Positions 51,628 through 58,143 of a stretch of DNA of 58,143 bases are shown here, piece by piece. Position numbers and translations under genes: made by a program. Where the stretch lies: NCBI GenBank assembly GCA_947377285.1, contig CANCFT010000020.1, positions 1 through 58,143 of the forward strand, written 5' to 3'. Origin of the DNA: Bacteriovoracaceae bacterium. GTDB taxonomy: Bacteria > Bdellovibrionota > Bacteriovoracia > Bacteriovoracales > Bacteriovoracaceae. Within the stretch, counting starts at the first letter, position 1, and each line of letters opens with the position of its first letter. The notes beneath the pieces are model-generated. The model had not been told where the DNA came from. It was given only the letters and a program-made list of their open reading frames with translations, and made no database searches.

Positions 51628-52118
51628 ACTTTAATTTTATTTTTAGCGTTCTTTTTTTTCATTTCTTCAATTCTTATTGCTCCTTCAGTAAAGCGCCTTT
51701 TTTCGTCCTCTGTTTCAGGAATGACACCTCGAACTTTTATTGGTCTACCAATATCATCTAGGGCCACAAAGGCCAAATATGCTGTTGTGGTATGACGGGT
51801 AATCCCAGTAAAAGGATTTTCAGCGTAGACCTTTACGCCAACGAGCATTGATGAATTACCGACAAAATTAAGACTTGCCTTTATTAAGACATGGTCTCCA
51901 ATTTTAATAGGAGCTTTAAAACTTATATCATCCACATGGACAGTGACAACAGGACGGTTTGAATGCCTTTCAGCAACCATGGCGGCGGCCAAGTCAATCC
52001 ACGACATGACGACTCCACCAAAAATTGAATTTTGTGGATTAGTATGATTGGGCATAACGAGATTGCGCATTTCAACTGCACTTTCAGAAGCTTTTTTTGG
52101 ATCGTTAAGATTAGTCAT
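51624..52118 (-). CDS. acyl-CoA thioesterase (hot-dog, ACOT/YciA type)
   Basis: The 164-residue protein has the family sequence NPQNSIFGGVVMSWID (27-42) with Asn and Asp in the usual catalytic places, VHVDDISFKAPIKIGD and FVALDDIGRPI. These enzymes hydrolyse acyl-CoA to free acid and CoA. Length is typical of YciA-like enzymes. It begins 11 bases after the zinc permease stop and overlaps the UbiB-like gene by 4 bases, so it shares their transcript; a metabolic link to zinc uptake is not apparent. Confidence 0.88.
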   Translation of the reverse strand: MTNLNDPKKASESAVEMRNLVMPNHTNPQNSIFGGVVMSWIDLAAAMVAERHSNRPVVTVHVDDISFKAPIKIGDHVLIKASLNFVGNSSMLVGVKVYAENPFTGITRHTTTAYLAFVALDDIGRPIKVRGVIPETEDEKRRFTEGAIRIEEMKKKNAKNKIKV

Positions 52119-52129
52119 TAAATGTCCTT

Positions 52130-52984
52130 TTAGTAAGATTTAACCAAAGTATAAATCTTTTTAAAAAGAAGTGAAAGCACCAAGGCAATAAAGAGTACGA
52201 CGGCCAAGGTGGCCCCAGAAGGAAGCCCAAAAGAGTTTGCCAATAGAATTCCAAAGATTGCAAAAAATGTGGAAAATAAAACGCTATAAATAAAGGTTTG
52301 TCGAACACTTGTCGCAAATTTTAAAGCAAAAAATCCAGGAACTAATAAAAGTGTTTCAATCAATATTGTCCCAGCAAGTTTAATACTGGTAACAATGAGT
52401 AAAGCGAGCAAAATAAAAAAGAGATAATGGAAAAGTTTAGCATTTATACCCGAAGTAATTGCACCTTCTTCATCGTAAGTAAGAAATAACCATTTCTTAA
52501 AAGGTAGAATAATTAAGGGGGCCGTTATGGCCAAAAGACTAAGTGAAAGTATTAAGTCTTCTTTAGTTAAAAGAAGAATATTTCCAAAAAGAAAACTAAG
52601 CAAGTCGGATTTGTTTTTAGCAAATGCTGAGTTAATGATGATTCCAAGGGCCATGGTAGAAGTATAAAATATGCCAATCAAAGAATCTGATGGGAGTCTT
52701 TGTCTAAATGTTGAATAAGCTAAAAAGAGGGTACAGACAATTGTAATAAAAAGTGTTGTGGCAAAAATAGAAAAGGAATTATCACTTGAAAATATACTTA
52801 AAGCGATTGCCAATCCTAGTAGTGTCGAATGAGAAATAGCTGAGCCCATGAAAGCATTTTTTCTAGCAATTAATAATGGAGAAATTAATCCGCAAGTGAT
52901 GGATAAAAAAATTGTGCCAAGAAGTGCATATATTAAAAAATCATAATGAGTAAAATCGTGAATGGAATTCAATATTAAATTCAT
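52130..52984 (-). CDS. znuB: zinc/manganese ABC transporter permease (ZnuB type)
   Basis: The 284-residue protein has about eight hydrophobic segments and the family pattern MGSAISHSTLLGLAIAL near residues 46-62 and IETLLLVPGFFALKFA near the C-terminus, as in the ABC-3 permease family of metal transporters. It forms the membrane channel with the ATPase whose gene overlaps its start by 4 bases. Metal specificity (zinc or manganese) cannot be told from sequence. Confidence 0.9.
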   Translation of the reverse strand: MNLILNSIHDFTHYDFLIYALLGTIFLSITCGLISPLLIARKNAFMGSAISHSTLLGLAIALSIFSSDNSFSIFATTLFITIVCTLFLAYSTFRQRLPSDSLIGIFYTSTMALGIIINSAFAKNKSDLLSFLFGNILLLTKEDLILSLSLLAITAPLIILPFKKWLFLTYDEEGAITSGINAKLFHYLFFILLALLIVTSIKLAGTILIETLLLVPGFFALKFATSVRQTFIYSVLFSTFFAIFGILLANSFGLPSGATLAVVLFIALVLSLLFKKIYTLVKSY

Positions 52985-53838
52985 TTTTTTCTCCGGAGTA
53001 TTGAATGGGCATCCAATTCTTGGGAGTGCTGATGGTCGTGATTACAAAACGTATGAGTCTCAGAGGTGTGTGGTTCTTTTAAATTCCGAACATCGTTTTC
53101 ATGAATTAAGAGATGTTCAAATTCGCAGTGGTAAATGTCTTCAAGAATATTTTTAGTCAAAAGATCGCGGTGATCATGCCAATGGTAATTGCCATTCAAA
53201 CATAAAATTTTATGACAATTGCGAATAATTTGAGTGATATTATGGTCGATGATAATCACGGCCGTCTTTTCTTGCTCTTTTATTTTTTCGATGATCGCTA
53301 AAAGTTGATCTTGGCCGTTGCTATCGAGCCCTTTGGAAGGCTCGTCTAATAAAAGTAGTTTAGGATTATTGATAAGGGCCCGGGCAATAAGAACACGTTG
53401 TTTTTCTCCTCCTGAGAGGCTCGCAATCAATGAATTTTTTTTATGAAAAATGCCGACTAATTTTAGAAGTTCATCAATGCTTTTGGTATTTTGTTGATGA
53501 GTTTTATAAAGAGATTTAGCAAAGTTCATGTATTCAAAAACTTTGACAGGTAAAATTGTATTGAGTTCACTATTTTGAGGAACATAGGAAAATTTTTCAA
53601 AAGGATATGATTTAAAATGTTTTGAATCTATTCCATCAAACAAGAGTTTGCCCGAATTGGGCTTGAGAAGGCCTGCGACTATTTTCATTAAGGTCGATTT
53701 TCCTCCACCATTTGGGCCTAATATTCCTAAACTTTCTCCGGCCTCTAGTGAAAATGAAATATCTTTTAGAATGGGATCATTGCCATGATAGGCAAAACAA
53801 ATTTTTTCAGCTTGTAAAATAGGCGGAATTGTCGTCAT
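52981..53838 (-). CDS. znuC: zinc/manganese ABC transporter ATPase (ZnuC type) with His-rich tail
   Basis: The 285-residue ATPase has Walker A GPNGGGKST (41-49), signature LSGGEKQR (140-147) and Walker B LLLLDEP (160-166). It carries a C-terminal tail (about 245-285) with many His, including CNHDHQHSQ, which could bind metal. It is co-transcribed with a ZnuA-like binding protein upstream and the permease downstream. ATPases of this group do not always have such a tail. Confidence 0.93.
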   Translation of the reverse strand: MTTIPPILQAEKICFAYHGNDPILKDISFSLEAGESLGILGPNGGGKSTLMKIVAGLLKPNSGKLLFDGIDSKHFKSYPFEKFSYVPQNSELNTILPVKVFEYMNFAKSLYKTHQQNTKSIDELLKLVGIFHKKNSLIASLSGGEKQRVLIARALINNPKLLLLDEPSKGLDSNGQDQLLAIIEKIKEQEKTAVIIIDHNITQIIRNCHKILCLNGNYHWHDHRDLLTKNILEDIYHCEFEHLLIHENDVRNLKEPHTSETHTFCNHDHQHSQELDAHSILRRKK

Positions 53839-53851
53839 GATAAAAAAGATC

Positions 53852-54706
53852 CTATTTAAGTTTTGAGGCCAGTTCAGACATTACTGAAAAGGGATCTGCT
53901 TCTTTTGTTTGAGCAGTATCAATTCGAATGACTTGATCGTTAGGACGAATTTTATTCAGTATATTTTGAGGAACATTGATGCCTTCTTCTATTACCCAAA
54001 TGACTTTTGGGTTGTTGAGGGCATCATACATTTTTTTTATAGACAATGGCGGAGTTTCCTCATGATGGCCTGAACCTTTTATCGCAATAATTGATATTGG
54101 ATTTTTCTGAGTTGATAATAAGCTTTGCATTAAAGGTAGGAGAGCGTCGTGAGTTAAAATAATTGGAGTTTTAACTAGGTAAAGGACATTTTGTAAATTT
54201 TTTTCAGCAGTATAAGGATCGCAATTGGCCATTTTTTTTATTTTAAAACCGTTTGAAACTAACTGTGTTTCTAATTTGCTTTTAAGTGAACAATAGATTT
54301 TTGGGTATAACCAAAAATGCGATAAAACTTCTCCGGAGGCCATCGGGTAAAAGGAAAAATCTGTTTTATCAAAAGTTAAGCTTATTGTTTTGAGATTAGG
54401 AAGTTTAGATCTTTGAAAATTAATTTTTTTGATCCAAGGATTTAATTCATTTGGCCCAGTTAAAAGAAAATTGGCACTTATTAAATTTTTAATTTCTTGA
54501 GAACTAGGCTCAAATTCATGGGGATCACCACTGACGGTAACTAGAGTTGCTGTTTTTAAATCAGTGATTTTATTTTCTAGAGCAATTTGATTAACCATTT
54601 TGCATAGTTCTTGATGGGTACAATGCAAAGTTTCGAGCGCAAAAAGAGTTGGGCTCAATAAGTTTATGATTAAGTTAATAATTAAAAAGAATATTAGTTT
54701 TTTCAT
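53852..54706 (-). CDS. znuA: zinc/manganese-binding periplasmic protein (ZnuA type)
   Basis: The 284-residue protein has a signal peptide ending LFA near residue 23 and two lobes. Candidate metal ligands are His in GDPHEFEPSSQEI, His in VLSHFWLYP, a His pair in GSGHHEET, and the C-terminal IDTAQTK. The sequence pattern HEFEPS followed by a linker and then the second lobe matches cluster A-I binding proteins; the usual His-rich loop of zinc members is short here. It is first in the znuA-znuC-znuB operon. Confidence 0.85.
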   Translation of the reverse strand: MKKLIFFLIINLIINLLSPTLFALETLHCTHQELCKMVNQIALENKITDLKTATLVTVSGDPHEFEPSSQEIKNLISANFLLTGPNELNPWIKKINFQRSKLPNLKTISLTFDKTDFSFYPMASGEVLSHFWLYPKIYCSLKSKLETQLVSNGFKIKKMANCDPYTAEKNLQNVLYLVKTPIILTHDALLPLMQSLLSTQKNPISIIAIKGSGHHEETPPLSIKKMYDALNNPKVIWVIEEGINVPQNILNKIRPNDQVIRIDTAQTKEADPFSVMSELASKLK

Positions 54707-54751
54707 TTATAAGGGCTAATTTATCACAAAGAGATACGCTTCGAATATCTT

Positions 54752-57700
54752 TTACTGACAGTAATAGTGATGATTCCATCGATATCCCATATCAAATTTG
54801 ATTTTTCCAAGACTTGGGTCAGATCCTTGGAAGTCTAGGACTGAGTCTACAATGCTTAGTGGGAAAGAGTCTTCTAGATTTCCACTTCCAGTACTATAGG
54901 ATCCAGTCGATGGCTCGCCCGGAAAAAAGCCAAAAGCACCACCTTTTGAGACTGTTTTTGATTCACAAAAAGCTTGACCTAAAGCAACTAATTTATCAGT
55001 TGTTGATGTTCGCATTTTTGGCTCACCAGTAAACATATTAAAATCAACTTTAGAATCATCACTATCGCCAACGTCTCTAACAATGGTTAGCCCGCCACCT
55101 GGTTGATCACTTCCGACACCTTCATTTGAGACGAATTTATTAAAGTAGACGTTTAGATCGACTCCTTTTGGCAATTGGCACGTTTGTTTTTTTGTTGTTG
55201 CATCAGTTACAGAGTAACCAGAGCAACACCGAGCTCCTGATGAAGTATCTTTTCCTAAAGGAGCACAACATGAAAAATCTTTTGCAGAAAATACGGCCGA
55301 GTGATCAACAGAGTCCTGGAAACTAAACCGTTTTTGAAAGTTTCCAAAGCCGAAAGTTTCAGGAGTACTTCCTGAAGCTTCTCCGTTGGCGTCACTTTCA
55401 TAAAGATCAATAGAATTTATACTTGATTGATAGCTATTTGTATTAACTAGTGGATTTTCAAATTTTGTCCGAGTGTCTAGTGATGATTTAAAAATTCCAG
55501 GGACAAGTTTTTCATGGTTGTTATTGCAATAAAGTGGTTCGTATCCAATTTGAGGAATTCCTAAAAGTTCTAGTCGAGAAAGTTTGCTTAAATAATAAAG
55601 TGAATTTCCAGGTTTTGTGACGATTTGTTTATTATCATTTTCGAATCTAATTTGCTCGATTGGTTTAAAATCAATAATGAGTGCAGCGTATTTCCAATCG
55701 GTCAAACCAGCGGATGTGTTATCTGCTCGGGCAAAAAGAACAGGACGACCTTGAGTGAGGGCCGCAGAACTAGTGATGCACCAACTGCTTTGTGGCAAGT
55801 AAGGATCAACGGGAATTGGACCAGGAGCATTAAGGGCCCCTGTACAATTTCCCCCAAAGGAACCTGTAATATTTTGAAGTTTTGGAATCCCATTATCAAA
55901 ATAATATTTAATATAAACAGCTTTAATAAATGTAGAATTATTGGCCGATAAATCCCAACCAACATATGAAGGCAGATAAATTGAAACACCGTAACCAAAT
56001 GTTGGATCAACAAAATAATTTGGTGTAAAAGTCTTATTACTCACAGTTCTGCGAGTTAAATTATTAGCATAAATATAGGGAAAGGGGACATAAGGAGCAT
56101 CATTCGTAAAATGTGATTGTGTTGAGTCATTGCTAATTGTCGTGTCTATCCGGCTTAATCTAGTATTAGGAGATAATAGTCCTGAACCATCACTATCAAC
56201 AACGACTTCATCTTTTGGGTCATAAATTTTTGGACTAAAAATATTATACCCGCTTTCTGGTTGATAAGGAATTTGGAGACATCCACTCGTACCAGCTGTT
56301 CGAGTTGGTGATTTGCAAAAGTAGGCCGATTCTCTTTGGTAACTTGCTTGATTAATGAATTCAGTTAAAAATGAACTATAAGTAGGATCTGCTAACGGCG
56401 AGTGAAAATTTAAACAACTAAAGTTACTCACATCAATACTTAATCTGTTCTTCACTTTCCAGTCGTGAGTCCCATCGGCAAATTTTCTAATCCATCCACC
56501 ACCGCAACATGTTTTACTTCCGGTTTCATTTATCACTTTCCATTGGTCTGCTGCGGGTTCAACTTTAGGAAGTACAGCAGGAATAGTTAAAGCAGAAGTG
56601 AGTGCTTTTTCTGATATAGCGTAGCGTGAATATCTGTTAGCAGCTTTTGGGTCAGAATAAGTAAATCGACTTGTAATTAAGTTTTCATTGGTACCAGCAT
56701 TTTCTGGAACGATTGATTTAGGCCCTTGAGTTATCATGGTAAAATCTTTTCCAACTTCTCGGCAACATCGGTTTTCACTTAATTTATAATCAAAATAATT
56801 TGCAGAACCCAAGGCCGGAACAGAATTTCCTTGACTACAAATCAGAGACTCTCTCCAATATTGTTGTTCACCATCAGTTCCACCAAAATATTTGATATCC
56901 ATTAAACCAACAGAATCTTCATGCATTTTATTAGGACTACAATCCAAGTCCGTATGACAAACAGATCCTGCTCTTCTAAAGCAAGCATCCTGGGCCAATA
57001 TAGGTTGACCAATATTTTGAAGATTGACTAGGGAGAGTCCTTCAATTGATTTAAAAGCAGAAATAAAGGTATTAGAGTTTTTAGCTTCTCCACCACAGGC
57101 GTTTTGTAAAATTTGGGACTTGATAATATCTGATGAGCTCAACCCACTGGCAGTTAATCCTGAAGATGAACTATCGAGTAGATTCTGTGAACTATCAAAG
57201 GCCGGGCAAGTCAAGAAGCGAGTTGAACCTATTGCTGCTGAATCACAAGATCCAATTTGAGAAATATAATCCGTTCTTTTACTTACATCAGGATTTGAGT
57301 GATTAAGGACAACTGAACTTGTTAGGTTGCGCCCTGGTCGACAAATTCCCATATCACTAGTATCTATGACACTTCCATTTGTTGATTTAAAGAGGAGAGC
57401 ATTAGAATTGATATTTGTTATTATCTCAGTTGTTAAACTCTTACTTGCTGTAACGTAACTAAGTGGTCGGCCTAATATATTAGTATCCATTCCAAAAAGT
57501 ATATTATCGAGTTCATTGGGAGAGCGGACTAATTCTTCATTAAATTTATTATTCGATAAAATGGCACAATAGAAATTTGGTGCACAAGTTAACGATTTTT
57601 TTGAAACATCACTAACCGTTGTATAATCTCTTTTACAAGGAGCTCCGGCCCCTCGATAAACACAACGTTTTGGGTTCGTTGTATTTATGGTTGAGGATAA

Positions 57701-58143
57701 AATTTCAAAAAGTGAACCAGATTTTTCTTGGTTAGATAGCTCTTTTCCATCACTGTCAAAAAGCGGCCATTTTGTTTTAGTTTGAGAGACATCTGCACAA
57801 GTATATTCCCATCCTAACTGGGTGATACAATCAGCATCGGTATTACATTGGTGAAATTTCTGGCAAGTCGCTCCGGTGTTTTGGCCAGCGTCCGTTAATG
57901 CTAGATCGGGATCATAGTCATAATCAGATGCTTTATTAGCTGAGAAATCTGGAATAATATTAACGATCGTATCAGTTTTGTCAGCAAGGTCTAGAAAAGG
58001 AGCATTGATGGCCAAAAATAATTTGGTCGTTGTCGCAGTTGCTCTTCGGCCTGTTCCTACAGAAAACCAAGTGACTCCATCAAAGGAGCCAATTAATGCT
58101 CCTTTATTAAATCCGTACCAATCTCTTTGGTATCCATTGATAT
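54752..58143 (-). CDS. very large Cys-rich probably exported protein, 5'-partial
   Basis: The frame is open from 54752 to the right edge of the window, so the 5' end is beyond it; the stretch up to 58015 is not the start. At least 1130 residues are seen, beginning within the window ...GFNKGALIGSFDGVTWFSVGTG and continuing MAINAPFLDLAD-like. It has many cysteines in patterns such as HQCNTDADCIT, ACFRR, CHTDLDCSP and RCCREV, and many Asn/Ser/Thr, typical of a disulphide-rich extracellular protein. No family was recognised. A role in adhesion or pilus-like surface structure is possible but not shown. Stop TAA-type at 54752. Confidence 0.6.
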   Translation of the reverse strand, partial: INGYQRDWYGFNKGALIGSFDGVTWFSVGTGRRATATTTKLFLAINAPFLDLADKTDTIVNIIPDFSANKASDYDYDPDLALTDAGQNTGATCQKFHQCNTDADCITQLGWEYTCADVSQTKTKWPLFDSDGKELSNQEKSGSLFEILSSTINTTNPKRCVYRGAGAPCKRDYTTVSDVSKKSLTCAPNFYCAILSNNKFNEELVRSPNELDNILFGMDTNILGRPLSYVTASKSLTTEIITNINSNALLFKSTNGSVIDTSDMGICRPGRNLTSSVVLNHSNPDVSKRTDYISQIGSCDSAAIGSTRFLTCPAFDSSQNLLDSSSSGLTASGLSSSDIIKSQILQNACGGEAKNSNTFISAFKSIEGLSLVNLQNIGQPILAQDACFRRAGSVCHTDLDCSPNKMHEDSVGLMDIKYFGGTDGEQQYWRESLICSQGNSVPALGSANYFDYKLSENRCCREVGKDFTMITQGPKSIVPENAGTNENLITSRFTYSDPKAANRYSRYAISEKALTSALTIPAVLPKVEPAADQWKVINETGSKTCCGGGWIRKFADGTHDWKVKNRLSIDVSNFSCLNFHSPLADPTYSSFLTEFINQASYQRESAYFCKSPTRTAGTSGCLQIPYQPESGYNIFSPKIYDPKDEVVVDSDGSGLLSPNTRLSRIDTTISNDSTQSHFTNDAPYVPFPYIYANNLTRRTVSNKTFTPNYFVDPTFGYGVSIYLPSYVGWDLSANNSTFIKAVYIKYYFDNGIPKLQNITGSFGGNCTGALNAPGPIPVDPYLPQSSWCITSSAALTQGRPVLFARADNTSAGLTDWKYAALIIDFKPIEQIRFENDNKQIVTKPGNSLYYLSKLSRLELLGIPQIGYEPLYCNNNHEKLVPGIFKSSLDTRTKFENPLVNTNSYQSSINSIDLYESDANGEASGSTPETFGFGNFQKRFSFQDSVDHSAVFSAKDFSCCAPLGKDTSSGARCCSGYSVTDATTKKQTCQLPKGVDLNVYFNKFVSNEGVGSDQPGGGLTIVRDVGDSDDSKVDFNMFTGEPKMRTSTTDKLVALGQAFCESKTVSKGGAFGFFPGEPSTGSYSTGSGNLEDSFPLSIVDSVLDFQGSDPSLGKIKFDMGYRWNHHYYCQ

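Noticed and set aside
1..58143. tRNA, rRNA or CRISPR genes
   Set aside because: No cloverleaf, rRNA core sequence or regular repeat-spacer array was recognised in the intergenic regions.

Overview
The window is a densely coding, low G+C (about one third by eye) bacterial chromosome segment from a diderm bacterium. It has many lipoproteins and exported proteins, outer-membrane beta-barrels, a BamB homologue and a PlsB-type acyltransferase. The mixture of A/T-rich core genes, many unrecognised secreted proteins, several two-component systems and a deoxyhypusine-synthase-like gene beside arginine decarboxylase suggests the Bdellovibrionota, most likely a Bacteriovorax-like member of the Bacteriovoracia. 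That placement is an inference; no rRNA lies in the window. No tRNA, rRNA, CRISPR array or intact insertion sequence was seen.

Layout. 1-5.1 kb: the start of a lipoprotein gene, a secreted caspase-fold protein, then a SelO-type AMPylase overlapping a CoA-binding-domain gene and a VanY/LdcB-type carboxypeptidase gene. 5.2-11.4 kb: a periplasmic CxxCH protein, a DUF6178-like protein, several unknowns around a divergent promoter, and an orphan CpaF-type secretion ATPase. 11.4-14.7 kb: deoC, a two-component pair and fabI. 14.7-21.2 kb (minus strand): a haem operon hemA - hemC/hemD fusion - hemL - histidine kinase - response regulator - hemE. 21.2-28 kb: small secreted and membrane proteins, a DUF481 beta-barrel with a decayed partial duplicate nearby, and a giant NHL-repeat lipoprotein.

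28-36.8 kb: an IMPDH/GMP-reductase family enzyme with plsB, then infC-rpmI-rplT, where infC has no ATG, GTG or TTG start and must begin at ATT or ATC. A matrixin-like lipoprotein protease, a TalC-type transaldolase and a catalytically degenerate tyrosine recombinase follow. 36.9-44.4 kb: rnc-era-der, where Der carries an acidic insertion of about 145 residues inside its second GTPase domain, then outer-membrane proteins and a yfgM-bamB-like pair. 44.4-48.5 kb: a lipoprotein and a polyamine pair, arginine decarboxylase plus a deoxyhypusine-synthase homologue. 48.6-54.7 kb: a long minus-strand operon with a znuABC-type metal transporter, a thioesterase, a UbiB-like kinase and an EEP-family protein. 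54.7 kb to the end: a very large Cys-rich protein that is open to the window edge and so 5'-partial.

Most recognisable genes are core metabolism and translation. The items that most deserve attention are the Der insertion, the infC start, the degenerate recombinase, the secreted caspase-like protein, the sensor pair inside the haem operon, the remnant of a duplicated DUF481 gene with deletion junctions at short repeats, and four convergent gene pairs that share one TTAA as both stop codons.
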